A DNA stretch of 45,330 nucleotides from Bacteroidales bacterium (lineage in GTDB: Bacteria; Bacteroidota; Bacteroidia; Bacteroidales; UBA932): NCBI GenBank assembly GCA_017617475.1, contig JAFZWC010000025.1, positions 1 through 45,330 on the forward strand, read 5' to 3'. The notes beneath the pieces are model-generated. The model had not been told where the DNA came from, did no database searches, and saw only the letters and a list, made by a program, of their open reading frames with translations. The position numbers were made by a program, and so were the translations under genes. This document shows positions 6,348 through 15,218 of the stretch, one piece after another (within the stretch, counting starts at the first letter, position 1; every line of letters begins with the position of its first letter).

Positions 6348-8822
6348 ATGAAAAGGTCAGGGGTCATATTGTTGTTTCTGCTTGTCAGCATCATAGCTTC
6401 AGCACAGGGCACCACCCGTGTGCGCGGCATGGTGAAGGATGCCGACACCGGCGAGCCCCTTCCCTTCGTGGGCGTGTACTTTGACGGCACCACCATCGGC
6501 ATATCCACCGACATGGAAGGCCGCTACAGCCTGGAAACCCGTTCTCCCGAAGCCCGTATCCTCACGGCCCAGCTCATAGGCTATGAAAGCCTCTCCGTTC
6601 CCGTCCAACAGGGAACCTTCGCCGAAATCAACTTCACCCTCCGGCAAGATCCCCGGCAGTTGAATGCCGCCCTGGTAAAGCCCGACAACCGCTACATCAA
6701 GTCCATCCTGCGCAGGATAAGCCAGAACCTGGAAGTCCACGACCCCGACAAAGCCCCTGACTGGAGCAGCCGCCTGTACAGCAAGATAGAGCTGGACGTC
6801 ACCCACATGGAGAACCTCATGAATACCGGCGTCATCGGCCGGAATCTGGGCTTCATGAAAAAGTATGCCGATACTTCGGCCATCACCGGCCAGGCGTTCA
6901 TCCCCGCCCTTATCTCGGAGAACATATCGGACCTGTATCACAGCCAGGATCCCGAATTCCAGCGGGAAGTGATGCGCTACAGCCACATGTCCGGCTTCGA
7001 AGAGAACAACGTCCTGCGCCAGTATACGGGCGCCCACCTGATGAGGGCCAATTTCTTCAAAAGAAGCATTACCGTCCTCAATCTGGAGATTCCCAACCCC
7101 GTGGCCGCCAGTTCGCAGGTCTTCTACAACTATTACCTGGTGGATTCCCTTCAGGTGGAGGGCCGAAAAACCTACGTACTCCGCTTCCATCCCAAGAAAC
7201 TGGTCACCTCCCCCACCCTGGACGGCGAAATGCATATTGACGCACAGGACTTCGGCATCCGGAGCGTGCATGCGGCCCTCTCCAAAGATTCCAACGTGAA
7301 CTGGATCCGCCATATCAATGTAGACATCCAGAACCGCCGCACGCCCGAGGGACGCTGGTTCTTCGACGACGAACGCCTGTTCATAGACTTCTCCATTGCC
7401 ACCAGCGACTCTTCCCGCATTCTGTCCTTCCTGGGCCGACGGCAACTCTCGTTCCAGGAGCCCGAATTCGGCCCCATCCAGGACCGGGACGCCCTCACGT
7501 CCCCCAACCAGGTGGTGGAGAGAGATGTGCAGGTAGGCGACAAGCAGCTATGGGCCACCCTCCGTCCCATTCCCCTGCAGCCCCGTGAGCAGGGCATCTT
7601 CGACATGATTGAAGATTTCCAGCAGACCCGCTTCTACAAGAACAGTTACGGCCTTGCGCACGCCCTTTTCGGTGGATATATCCAGATTCCCGTCCTGGGC
7701 TTCGAGCTGGGCCCCTGGGCCCAGTGGGTCGCCTACAACGAGACCGAAGGTGTCCGCCTGCAACTGGGCGGACGCACCTACAAGAAGTTTTCGGAGGTAG
7801 TGCGCCTGGGCGGCTACTTCGCCTACGGCTTAAAGGACAAAACACCCAAATGGCAGGCCTCGGCCGAGATTATGCTGGGCCGGGAACGCACGCGCAAACT
7901 GTCCTTTACCGCCCGCCACGACTTCAGCCAGTTCGGCAGCGCCGACGGCATCTTCTCGTCCCAGACGGTAGCCACCTCCATGGTGGCGCGCTCCTACACC
8001 AACCTTCAGAGCATGGTCCGGGCCTTCGACGCCCTGTACGAGCACGAGTTCTCCCCTTCCGTCAACGCCTCCCTGGAGTGGACGTCGGCCCGCGTTTGGG
8101 GCAGTGAAAGCGTGCCCTTCATAAGGCCCGACGGAAGCATCCAGGAGAGCTTTTCGGCCCATACCCTGCACGGCAGCCTGCGTTTTTCCAAGGACGAACG
8201 CGTAACCCGCAACACTTTCAAAAAGACTTACCTCTATTCCAAATATCCCATCCTTACCCTGGACGTGATGGGTGGAATAAAAGGGATCACCAAGGACGAT
8301 ATTTCCTACCTGCGCACCACCGCCAACATCTACTGGAAGATACCGTCCCATGCCATGGGATTCGGGCAATTCCGTATGGAGGGAGGTGCCATCTGGGGCA
8401 GCATCCCCTATCCCCTCCTGAAGCTTCACGAGAGCAACCGGAGTTACTTCATGGATCGTTCGGCATTCAGCTGCATGGACTACTATGAGTTTATATCGGA
8501 CCGCTGGATATCAGGTTTTTACGAGCACAACTTCAACGGATTCTTCCTGGGTAAGATTCCGCTCATCAAGAAGTTGGACCTCCGCGAAGTGGTCACCGCC
8601 CGCGTCGCCTGGGGCACGCTGTCCGATGCCAACCGCCGGAACGCACCCTTCCGCCTTCCTCCGGGCTCCGGAACCCTGGAAAAGCCATACGTAGAGGTGG
8701 GTGTGGGCCTGTCCAACATCTTCCGCGTCCTCCGGATAGACGCATTCTGGCGCCTGACCCACCGCCTTCCCGAAGCCAATAGAAACTTCACCATAAATGT
8801 CGGATTCGACGTAGATTTTTAA
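6348..8822 (+). CDS. DUF5686 family outer-membrane protein with carboxypeptidase-like regulatory domain
   Basis: Protein of 824 residues with a signal peptide (MKRSGVILLFLLVSIIASAQ). Residues about 23-105 form a CarboxypepD_reg-like domain (VRGMVKDADTGEPLPFVGV...GISTDMEGRYSL) as found before TonB-type barrels. The remainder is the DUF5686 region, a predicted beta-barrel ending in NFTINVGFDVDF with a terminal Phe as usual for barrel assembly. No TonB box or plug domain is seen, so it is not a classical TonB receptor. The function of the family is not established. It is transcribed with the AraC-type gene that begins 4 nt after its stop, so the regulator may control or respond to this protein. 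Confidence 0.85.
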   Translation: MKRSGVILLFLLVSIIASAQGTTRVRGMVKDADTGEPLPFVGVYFDGTTIGISTDMEGRYSLETRSPEARILTAQLIGYESLSVPVQQGTFAEINFTLRQDPRQLNAALVKPDNRYIKSILRRISQNLEVHDPDKAPDWSSRLYSKIELDVTHMENLMNTGVIGRNLGFMKKYADTSAITGQAFIPALISENISDLYHSQDPEFQREVMRYSHMSGFEENNVLRQYTGAHLMRANFFKRSITVLNLEIPNPVAASSQVFYNYYLVDSLQVEGRKTYVLRFHPKKLVTSPTLDGEMHIDAQDFGIRSVHAALSKDSNVNWIRHINVDIQNRRTPEGRWFFDDERLFIDFSIATSDSSRILSFLGRRQLSFQEPEFGPIQDRDALTSPNQVVERDVQVGDKQLWATLRPIPLQPREQGIFDMIEDFQQTRFYKNSYGLAHALFGGYIQIPVLGFELGPWAQWVAYNETEGVRLQLGGRTYKKFSEVVRLGGYFAYGLKDKTPKWQASAEIMLGRERTRKLSFTARHDFSQFGSADGIFSSQTVATSMVARSYTNLQSMVRAFDALYEHEFSPSVNASLEWTSARVWGSESVPFIRPDGSIQESFSAHTLHGSLRFSKDERVTRNTFKKTYLYSKYPILTLDVMGGIKGITKDDISYLRTTANIYWKIPSHAMGFGQFRMEGGAIWGSIPYPLLKLHESNRSYFMDRSAFSCMDYYEFISDRWISGFYEHNFNGFFLGKIPLIKKLDLREVVTARVAWGTLSDANRRNAPFRLPPGSGTLEKPYVEVGVGLSNIFRVLRIDAFWRLTHRLPEANRNFTINVGFDVDF

Positions 8823-8826
8823 GACT

Positions 8827-9576
8827 ATGAAAAACCAGTTTTCCCTGTATGAGCTCAACGCAAAGGGCTACACCTCTTTCCAGCCCAAACCCCGGAAGCA
8901 CGCCGTCTATGTCTATTGCTTCCTCCTGGAAGGAGAGGTTTTGGCCGAGATTGACGGCCAGAACATCCTCGTGAGCCCCGGCCAATTGGTCTTGGTCCCG
9001 CCGGAGAAGAGCATCGACATCAAGTACTTCAACAACTGCCAGGGCTATGACGGCAGCTTCGTCCTGGAATTCGTCAAGGATGCCTCCTACTCGGTCCTAC
9101 GTTCCAATTCCCTCATCCAGCAGAGCTTCTGGTTCGAGGATGCCGTCTTCATGGGCGCGCTGTTCAAACGCATGCACACCGCCTACGAAGACAAGGACAA
9201 GAGATTCATCCAGAGCGCACTGGACCTTATCCTGGGGCAACTCAGGCCGGGTGGGAAAGTGGCCGCCGTGTCGGAGCGCTTTCTCCAGTTGGTTTTCGAA
9301 AGGGACAAAACGCCCTTATCGGTATCGGAATATGCCGATATTCTTGGAGTTACACCCAACTACCTTAACAAGACCGTCAAGAACCGTACGCGCCGCACGG
9401 CCATTGACTGGATAGAGATTGCCCGCCTGAACATAGCCAAGATGCTGCTCAAGGACCCGAGCATTTCCATCGCCGACGTATCGGCCCGGACAGGCCTTCC
9501 GGACCAGTCGTACTTCTCCCGTTTCTTCAAAAAAAAGACGGGGCAAACCCCGTCCGAATTCAGAAACGGCCGCTAG
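8827..9576 (+). CDS. AraC family transcriptional regulator
   Basis: Protein of 249 residues. The N-terminal half looks like the cupin-type ligand domain (LLEGEVLAEIDGQNILVSPGQLVLVPP). The C-terminal 100 residues carry two helix-turn-helix units: LSVSEYADILGVTPNYLNKTVK and ISIADVSARTGLPDQSYFSRFFKKKTGQTPSEFR, the AraC/XylS signature. The start lies 4 nt after the DUF5686 stop, so the two form one unit. Its ligand and targets are unknown. It converges with the next gene with only 3 nt between the stop codons. Confidence 0.92.
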   Translation: MKNQFSLYELNAKGYTSFQPKPRKHAVYVYCFLLEGEVLAEIDGQNILVSPGQLVLVPPEKSIDIKYFNNCQGYDGSFVLEFVKDASYSVLRSNSLIQQSFWFEDAVFMGALFKRMHTAYEDKDKRFIQSALDLILGQLRPGGKVAAVSERFLQLVFERDKTPLSVSEYADILGVTPNYLNKTVKNRTRRTAIDWIEIARLNIAKMLLKDPSISIADVSARTGLPDQSYFSRFFKKKTGQTPSEFRNGR

Positions 9577-9579
9577 GCC

Positions 9580-9984
9580 TTACTGTGCTACATACTCGAA
9601 TTGCTTGATGCCGATAAGCCTCCCCTTGGGGTTGTAGGTATATTGTACCTTTTTCTTGGAAAACTCGTTGAATTCGAAGGTCTTATACGTCTGGAGCCGG
9701 TTACGCTGGTCGTAAACGTACTCCTTGCTCAACTTGCCGGAGGCGTCGTATTCATAGCGCTTGCGCCATTTCTGCCCGTCGGTATTGTATTCAATCTCCT
9801 CTATCTTCCGGCCATCGGAATTATACGTGGTCACGTGGTCCAACACCTTGTGGGAGCCTTTGGCGTCGGTATTCCATTCCTTCACCACCAGGTTCTTCTT
9901 GTTCATCTTGGACTCTTCCTGGGCGTTCAGGGATACCAGGGGGAAAAGCAGGCACAGGGCCGCAACCATCCAATACTTCTTCAT
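9580..9984 (-). CDS. Small secreted protein with YD/RHS-like repeats
   Basis: Protein of 134 residues with a signal peptide (MKKYWMVAALCLLFPLVSLNAQ). The rest consists of short beta repeats of the form YNxDGRK/YDxxGKL: YNSDGRKIEEIEY, YNTDGQKWRKRYEY, YDASGKLSKEYVY and YNPKGRLIGIKQFEY, similar to single RHS/YD units or MORN-like strands. It probably folds as a small surface or periplasmic beta structure; its function is unknown. The ATG overlaps the trmO stop (ATGA), making it the last gene of a three-gene operon. Confidence 0.75.
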   Translation of the reverse strand: MKKYWMVAALCLLFPLVSLNAQEESKMNKKNLVVKEWNTDAKGSHKVLDHVTTYNSDGRKIEEIEYNTDGQKWRKRYEYDASGKLSKEYVYDQRNRLQTYKTFEFNEFSKKKVQYTYNPKGRLIGIKQFEYVAQ

Positions 9985-10640
9985 AAAAGGTACTTGCTAA
10001 CTGTTAATACTTCGTTTTCTACCCGGAAATGGAGTTCTCCCCCTTCAAAGGGCATTCCATATTCCTTATCGGCCTGGTCCTGATAGGCAGGGCGGGGATC
10101 CAGGGACAACACTTCTTCCAATATCAGGCGCTGGCGCCGGTCCAGCGGAATCTCCTCGGGAATAACTACCCGGAGCTTCTTTGCGGGCGCCTCACTGGCA
10201 AAACCGCAGAGCGCATCCGGGAAACTGTCGGCATAGGCCACATAAGGCTTGATGTCATAGATAGGCGTCCCGTCCATCAGGTCCGCTCCCCTTATCACAA
10301 GTTCCATGCCATCAATCCTTTGCAGTTCTACACAAGAGAGGCCCAGAGGATTGGGCCGATACGGCGAGCGCGTGGCCCAGACGCCCATGGCGGTATTGCC
10401 CCCCAGCCGCGGAGGCCGCACGGTGGGCTGCCACTCCCCTTTGGCGGGCTTGTTGGCGCTGAAACCCCAGATGAGCCACAGGCGGCTGAACCCTTCCAGC
10501 CCCCGCAGTGCCTCCCGCACACGGAATTCATCGGCAAAGACAATCCGGCCTTCTACCTCGCGGGCCAGGCCGCTCTGGCGGGGAATGCCGAACTTGGAGC
10601 CAAAAGGCCCCTTGTAGTACGCAACGGGCTTGATTTCCAT
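9981..10640 (-). CDS. trmO: tRNA (N6-threonylcarbamoyladenosine(37)-N6)-methyltransferase TrmO
   Basis: Protein of 219 residues of the TsaA/TrmO beta-barrel family, which uses S-adenosylmethionine to methylate t6A37 of threonine tRNAs. Family blocks are present: GPFGSKFGIPRQSGL, FSRLWLIWGF, MGVWATRSPYRPNPLGLS and DLMDGTPIYDIKPYVAY. A C-terminal extension (about residues 150-219, RQRLILEEVLSLDPRPAYQ...YGMPFEGGELHF) matches the C-terminal domain of longer TrmO proteins. The start at 10640 is chosen because the N-terminal block begins MEIKPVAYYKGPFG and because it lies 1 nt after the stop of the SEC-C gene. The neighbours share no obvious pathway with it. Confidence 0.92.
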   Translation of the reverse strand: MEIKPVAYYKGPFGSKFGIPRQSGLAREVEGRIVFADEFRVREALRGLEGFSRLWLIWGFSANKPAKGEWQPTVRPPRLGGNTAMGVWATRSPYRPNPLGLSCVELQRIDGMELVIRGADLMDGTPIYDIKPYVAYADSFPDALCGFASEAPAKKLRVVIPEEIPLDRRQRLILEEVLSLDPRPAYQDQADKEYGMPFEGGELHFRVENEVLTVSKYLL

Positions 10641-10641
10641 A

Positions 10642-11871
10642 CTAGGAAAGGTATTTTCCGTGACAACGGCAATAACGCAGGCCACTGCCGCAAGGGCAGG
10701 GATCGTCAGGGGCTACATGCGGAATGGCGAAGCCCAGGGGCAGAAAATCGGAATTGAGGTCCCCGGCATAGCCCTCCGAAATGGTGGGCTCGGGCATGGT
10801 CCAGTGGGGATACTCGTCGGTGGCCTGTACGGGCTCTTCCGGGCGCGGCGTGTGCCAGGCGGGCCAGTCGGCCTTGCAGGTATCGGCCTCCGCGGCGCTG
10901 TAACCGCACAGGAACCACTTGGGAACGCTGTCGGCGTAATCGCTGACAATCTGGCAACAGGCCAGCCAGCTGTCCTCGTCCAGGTCCGGGCTCATGGGGC
11001 TGTCCAGCAGCGGCTGGAACAGGGCGTCGTTCTGCTCAATGGTGTACTGCGCCTCCATCCAGGTATCGTGCTGGGCCTTTACCAGCTCATAGCCTTCGTA
11101 CCCTACGCGGCGGTACATCTGCTCCAGTCTCATTCCCTCGGGCGTCTTAAGGCCGATGGTAAAGTATGGCGCACCGGCACCCGCTTCCCGGGCCTCGGCC
11201 GCCGTAAAGGGCTTGAAATGCTTCTGGCCCAGCGCCTTACGCTGGGTAAAGATTTCTTCCACATTCTCCACACAGGGCGAGCACACATAATCTCCCCATT
11301 CGTCGGTATAGCGGTACATCTTCACCAGCGGACTCTGGTGCAGCATCTTGGAAAGCTCCTTGAAGTCTCCTCCGTGGGCCTCCTCATACCAGTCCATCAC
11401 CAGGTCAATGAAACGCTCCGTGGGCAGAATCCCATACAGGTTCAGATAGCCCAGGCCCACGCGTTCCACCTCGAACTGGCCGCTCTTCTCGCAGGAACGG
11501 AGCACCTTCTCCACATCCGGCGCCACAATGTCGTACATTTCCCGGCTGATCCACACCTTGTGGAAGTTCTCGTCGGAATCGTCATACTGCACCAGGCCGG
11601 TCACCTCCAGCAAAGAGGGGTAATCGGCAAAATCCTGGTACTGCACCTTCTCCGGACCGGCATGCACCAGTTCCCGGAGCAGGCGCACATCCCGCTCCAT
11701 CAGATGCGACATCCACCTGCGCGGCTCCGCGTGCAGGTAGCTGTGCAACTGCTCCACCAGCTGCGACTTTCTCAGACGCGGGCTCAGCTCGTTCCCCAGG
11801 ATACTTCCCAGGTCCTCCAGCTCCATCTTCTGAAAGCCATCCAGGATGGTATGTAACGTACGCTCTTTCAT
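10642..11871 (-). CDS. SEC-C metal-binding motif protein
   Basis: Protein of 409 residues, mainly helical, ending in a SEC-C zinc motif (DPCPCGSGLRYCRCHGKYLS), the same kind of tail that ends SecA. The remainder (residues 1-380) has no recognisable catalytic motif; the N-terminal part resembles the helical modules of bacterial proteins found beside SEC-C tails. The role is unknown; SEC-C tails usually bind zinc and mediate contact with proteins or ribosomes. ATG 11871 is chosen over an upstream in-frame TTG at 11883 because the -7 box ends at 11881. First gene of the operon with trmO. Confidence 0.7.
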   Translation of the reverse strand: MKERTLHTILDGFQKMELEDLGSILGNELSPRLRKSQLVEQLHSYLHAEPRRWMSHLMERDVRLLRELVHAGPEKVQYQDFADYPSLLEVTGLVQYDDSDENFHKVWISREMYDIVAPDVEKVLRSCEKSGQFEVERVGLGYLNLYGILPTERFIDLVMDWYEEAHGGDFKELSKMLHQSPLVKMYRYTDEWGDYVCSPCVENVEEIFTQRKALGQKHFKPFTAAEAREAGAGAPYFTIGLKTPEGMRLEQMYRRVGYEGYELVKAQHDTWMEAQYTIEQNDALFQPLLDSPMSPDLDEDSWLACCQIVSDYADSVPKWFLCGYSAAEADTCKADWPAWHTPRPEEPVQATDEYPHWTMPEPTISEGYAGDLNSDFLPLGFAIPHVAPDDPCPCGSGLRYCRCHGKYLS

Positions 11872-11880
11872 GGAAGACCG

Positions 11881-11888
11881 CAAAGATA
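11881..11888 (-). promoter_or_regulatory. -7 box of the SEC-C/trmO operon
   Basis: Minus-strand TATCTTTG (11888-11881), 9 nt from the ATG at 11871. No TTG is seen at the usual distance. Confidence 0.55.
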
Positions 11889-11922
11889 CAAATAAAGAAG
11901 GAAAGTAATAGTATAGTAATAA

Positions 11923-12090
11923 TAGAAAAGATATACCCCCGGAACCTTAGCCACCCTCGGCTATTAGAGGGAGGGGCCCGTTGGCTATTGATCCGACGGA
12001 AAGCTTGCTTTCATGTCGGGTCAATAGACAATGGGAGGGCCGGAGCTTCGCGCAGCGAAGCGGAGGGGTTCCGGGGGTATATCTTTTCTA
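11923..12090. repeat. Structured repeat element, copy A
   Basis: A 168-bp element bounded by a perfect 24-bp inverted repeat (11923-11946 with 12067-12090; core GATATACCCCCGGAACC). Inside it are the blocks AACCTTAGCCACCCTCG and TTAGAGGG on the left and AGCGAAGCGGAGGGGTT on the right, both also found in copy B at 24626-24815. It can fold as a multi-branch structure: the outer stem, a small CCCTC...GAGGG hairpin, a long central hairpin (about 11978-12034), and GCTTCG...CGAAGC. It starts 1 nt beyond the gcvPB stop codon, so it may serve as the 3' end of the glycine cleavage mRNA. No transposase is near. Confidence 0.85.
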
Positions 12091-12091
12091 A

Positions 12092-13498
12092 TTAAATCGT
12101 ATCCTGAAATTTGAGAATAGGATTACGGGCGGCGGTGGTTTCGTCGGGGCGGGAGATGGGCGTGTTGTGCGGGGCTTCGTGGAGGAGGTTCGGATCCTCG
12201 GCAGCCTCGGCCGCAATCTTTCTCATGACCTCGATGAACGCATCCAGCGTCTCCTTGCTCTCCGTTTCCGTAGGTTCAATCATAAGGGCCTGATGGAACA
12301 GGAGCGGGAAGTAGATGGTGGGTGCGTGGAAACCGTAGTCCAGCAGACGCTTGGCCACATCCAGCGTGGTGGCGCCGGGCACGTCGTCGTGGGCGCCGTC
12401 GTTGATGAGGCCGTCAAACACGAATTCGTGCTTGCACACGCCCTCGATGGGCAGCTTGTACACGTCCTTGAGGCATTCCTTGATGTAGTTGGCCCCCAGC
12501 ACGGAGTACTGTCCCACCTTCTGCAGGTGGTCCTTGCCCAGCGACAGGATGTAGGCATACGCGCGCAGGATAACGCCGAAGTTGCCGTGGTAACCGGACA
12601 CCTTGATGGCCGGAATGCAGCCTTCCAGATGCTTGGCTACACCCACGGGACCGGAACCGGGACCGCCTCCGCCGTGCGGCGTGGAAAAGGTCTTGTGCAG
12701 GTTCAGGTGCATGATGTCGAATCCCATGTCACCGGGACGCACCACACCCATGAGCGGGTTCATGTTGGCGCCGTCGTAATACAACAGGCCGCCGATGCCG
12801 TGCACCAGGGAGGCAATCTCCTCAATCTGGGTTTCAAACAGACCCAGGGTGTTGGGATTGGTCATCATGATACCGGCGATGTCCGGACCCAGCAGAGGCT
12901 TCAGGGCATCCACGTCAATCCGGCCGTTCTCCAGGGACTTCACCTCCACCACTTCCAGGCCGCAGACGGCGGCCGAAGCGGGATTGGTGCCGTGGGCGCT
13001 GTCCGGGACAATGACCTTGGTGCGGGCCAGGTCTCCCCTGTTCAAGTGATACTGACGCATGATCATGAGGCCCGTGAGCTCACCATGGGCACCGGCGCAA
13101 GGGTCGAAGGTAAAGGTATGCATGCCGGTGATGGCAGCCAGAGCCTTGTTCATTTCCTCGTAGACCTTGCGGGCACCGGGCACCAGGCTGTCTTCCATGA
13201 GCGGATGCAGGCCGGCGAAGCCGGGCAGGGCAGCCATCTCCTCATTAATCTTGGGATTGTACTTCATGGTGCAGGAGCCCAGCGGATAGAAGCCGGTATC
13301 TACGCCGAAGTTCATCTGGGAGAGGTTGGTATAGTGGCGCACCACGTCCGGTTCGCTCACCTGCGGCAGGTTAAGGGCCGACTGGCGGCGCAGCCCGGCG
13401 GGAACCTCCGGGGCGGCCGGATACTTGTTCACGGGCAGGGAGAAACCGGTACGGCCTTCCTGGGAGAGTTCGAAAACGAGTTTGTCGTAGTATTTCAT
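12092..13498 (-). CDS. gcvPB: Glycine dehydrogenase (decarboxylating) subunit 2, P-protein beta
   Basis: Protein of 468 residues, the C-terminal half of P-protein in the split form. The PLP-binding lysine is K269 in NLHKTFSTPHGGGGPGSGP. Other family blocks are YPLGSCTMKYNPKINE and DSAHGTNPASA. With GcvPA it decarboxylates glycine and passes the aminomethyl group to lipoyl-GcvH. It is the last gene of the five-gene operon, 3 nt after gcvPA. Directly after its stop comes the structured repeat copy A, a likely transcript end. Length and motifs look complete. Confidence 0.97.
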   Translation of the reverse strand: MKYYDKLVFELSQEGRTGFSLPVNKYPAAPEVPAGLRRQSALNLPQVSEPDVVRHYTNLSQMNFGVDTGFYPLGSCTMKYNPKINEEMAALPGFAGLHPLMEDSLVPGARKVYEEMNKALAAITGMHTFTFDPCAGAHGELTGLMIMRQYHLNRGDLARTKVIVPDSAHGTNPASAAVCGLEVVEVKSLENGRIDVDALKPLLGPDIAGIMMTNPNTLGLFETQIEEIASLVHGIGGLLYYDGANMNPLMGVVRPGDMGFDIMHLNLHKTFSTPHGGGGPGSGPVGVAKHLEGCIPAIKVSGYHGNFGVILRAYAYILSLGKDHLQKVGQYSVLGANYIKECLKDVYKLPIEGVCKHEFVFDGLINDGAHDDVPGATTLDVAKRLLDYGFHAPTIYFPLLFHQALMIEPTETESKETLDAFIEVMRKIAAEAAEDPNLLHEAPHNTPISRPDETTAARNPILKFQDTI

Positions 13499-13501
13499 AG
13501 T

Positions 13502-14824
13502 CTAGCCCTCCTTTACCGTTGCGACCAGCCGGTCGATTTCTTCCTTGGTACGCTTCTCCGTGACGCAGAAGCTCACATAACCCTCTTCCGTATCCAGGGC
13601 GGCGAAGAAGCCGGCCTTCTCCAGGCGCTCCTTCAGGCCGGTACCCTTATACTTGAGCACGAACTCCTTGAGGAAAGGCTTGTCCGGGAACACGTCCTCG
13701 AACTGGCCGGTCTTGAGCAGTTCGGCCTTCAGGTAATGGGCACCGTCGGCGCTGAGCTTGTTCACCTGCTTCATGCCTTCCGGACCCATCAGGGACAGGT
13801 ACACGGTGACCCAGAGGGCCATGAGGCTCTCGTTGGAGCAGATGTTGGAAGTGGCTTTCTCGCGCTTGATGTGCTGTTCGCGGGCCTGAAGGGTAAGAAC
13901 GAACACGCGGCGGCCCTGCTTGTCCAGCGTCTGGCCCACAATGCGGCCGGGCATCTTGCGCATGTGCTCTTTCTTCACCGTCATGAAGCCCACGTAAGGA
14001 CCGCCATAGCAGAGCGGCAGGCCCAGGGACTGACCGTCGCCTACGGCAACGTCGGCACCCCATTCGGCGGGTGTTTTGACCACGGCAAGGGCCGAAGGGT
14101 CGCAGTACTCTACCAGAATGCCCTTTTCCTCGTGGATGGCGTCGGCAAAGCCGCTATGGTCTTCCACAATGCCGTAACGGTTCACGGAAGGCACAATCAC
14201 GCCGGCCACGTCGTCCTTGGCCAGTTCGGCCTTCAGGGCCTTCAGGGAAGTCTGGCCGCCGTCGGCAGGAATGAGGCCGATCTCCACCCCATGGAACTTG
14301 GCGTAGGTCTTAACCACGGCAATCACGTTGGGAAGGAGGGTGGCCGAAAGGAGCACGCGGGTCTTCTTGCGGGCGCAGGCAATGGCCATCTTCATGGCCT
14401 CGGCGGCGGCGGTGGGGCCGTCGTACATGGAGGCATTGGAGACGTCCAGGCCGGTGAGCTCGCACATCATGCTCTGGTACTCGAAGATGTAACGGAGCGT
14501 ACCCTGGGAAATCTCGCACTGATAGGGAGTGTAAGCCGTAAGGAACTCCGAACGGGAGCACAGGTAAGGGATTACGGACGGCGTGTAGTGGTCGTAGGCG
14601 CCTTGACCCACGAACACCTTCAGCCGGGCGTTCATGGCCTCCAGGGAGGCAAAATAGTCGCGGATCTCCTGCTCGGACAGGGCGTCCGGAAGGGCATAGG
14701 CACCCTTGTGCAGGAACTTGGCGGGAACGTCGCTGTACAGGTCTTCCAGCTTGTTCACGCCGATTCGGGCCAGCATGGCCCTGATATCCGCTTCCGTCTG
14801 GGGTAAATAAGGAAGCTGGGCCAT
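13502..14824 (-). CDS. gcvPA: Glycine dehydrogenase (decarboxylating) subunit 1, P-protein alpha
   Basis: Protein of 440 residues, the N-terminal half of split P-protein. Blocks such as YTPYQCEISQGTLRYIFEYQSMMCELTG, NASMYDG and GQSLGLPLCYGGPYVGFM are typical. It pairs with GcvPB as an alpha2beta2 enzyme and does not itself hold the PLP lysine. The gene begins 1 nt after the gcvH stop, so translation is coupled. It appears full-length. Confidence 0.97.
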   Translation of the reverse strand: MAQLPYLPQTEADIRAMLARIGVNKLEDLYSDVPAKFLHKGAYALPDALSEQEIRDYFASLEAMNARLKVFVGQGAYDHYTPSVIPYLCSRSEFLTAYTPYQCEISQGTLRYIFEYQSMMCELTGLDVSNASMYDGPTAAAEAMKMAIACARKKTRVLLSATLLPNVIAVVKTYAKFHGVEIGLIPADGGQTSLKALKAELAKDDVAGVIVPSVNRYGIVEDHSGFADAIHEEKGILVEYCDPSALAVVKTPAEWGADVAVGDGQSLGLPLCYGGPYVGFMTVKKEHMRKMPGRIVGQTLDKQGRRVFVLTLQAREQHIKREKATSNICSNESLMALWVTVYLSLMGPEGMKQVNKLSADGAHYLKAELLKTGQFEDVFPDKPFLKEFVLKYKGTGLKERLEKAGFFAALDTEEGYVSFCVTEKRTKEEIDRLVATVKEG

Positions 14825-14825
14825 C

Positions 14826-15206
14826 TTACTCGCCGATTGCAGCTTTGTAACCGGCGGCGTCCATGAGGGCGTCCAGCTCGGAAGGATCGGACATCTTGAC
14901 CTTGATAATCCAGGCGCCGAAAGCGTCCTCGTTCACCTTCTCGGGGGTGTCTTCCAGCTCGGAATTCACTTCCACGACGGTTCCGGAAACCGGGCTGAAG
15001 AGCTCGGAAGAGGCCTTCACGCTCTCCAGGGCGCCGAATTCCTCACCGGCCGTCACTTCGTCGTCCACCTCGGGCATATCCACATAGGTGATGTCACCCA
15101 TCTCTTTCTGGGCGAAGTCGGAAACGCCGATAACGGCCACGTCACCCTCTACCTTTACCCACTCGTGGGATTCAGAATACTTTAAACCTTCAAGAATCTT
15201 AGACAT
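14826..15206 (-). CDS. gcvH: Glycine cleavage system H protein
   Basis: Protein of 126 residues, normal for the family. The lipoylated lysine is K64 in GALESVKASSEL. It shuttles the aminomethyl and reduced lipoyl intermediates between P, T and L proteins. It lies between gcvT (12-nt gap) and gcvPA. The L protein (lipoamide dehydrogenase) and lipoylation enzymes are not in this window. Confidence 0.97.
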   Translation of the reverse strand: MSKILEGLKYSESHEWVKVEGDVAVIGVSDFAQKEMGDITYVDMPEVDDEVTAGEEFGALESVKASSELFSPVSGTVVEVNSELEDTPEKVNEDAFGAWIIKVKMSDPSELDALMDAAGYKAAIGE

Positions 15207-15218
15207 AGTGTTTGTGTT

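Noticed and set aside
12167..14806. A very long open frame antisense to gcvPB and gcvPA
   Set aside because: It mirrors the GC-rich codon pattern of the two P-protein genes, has no recognisable domain and no start context; the opposite strand holds complete, well-known enzymes.
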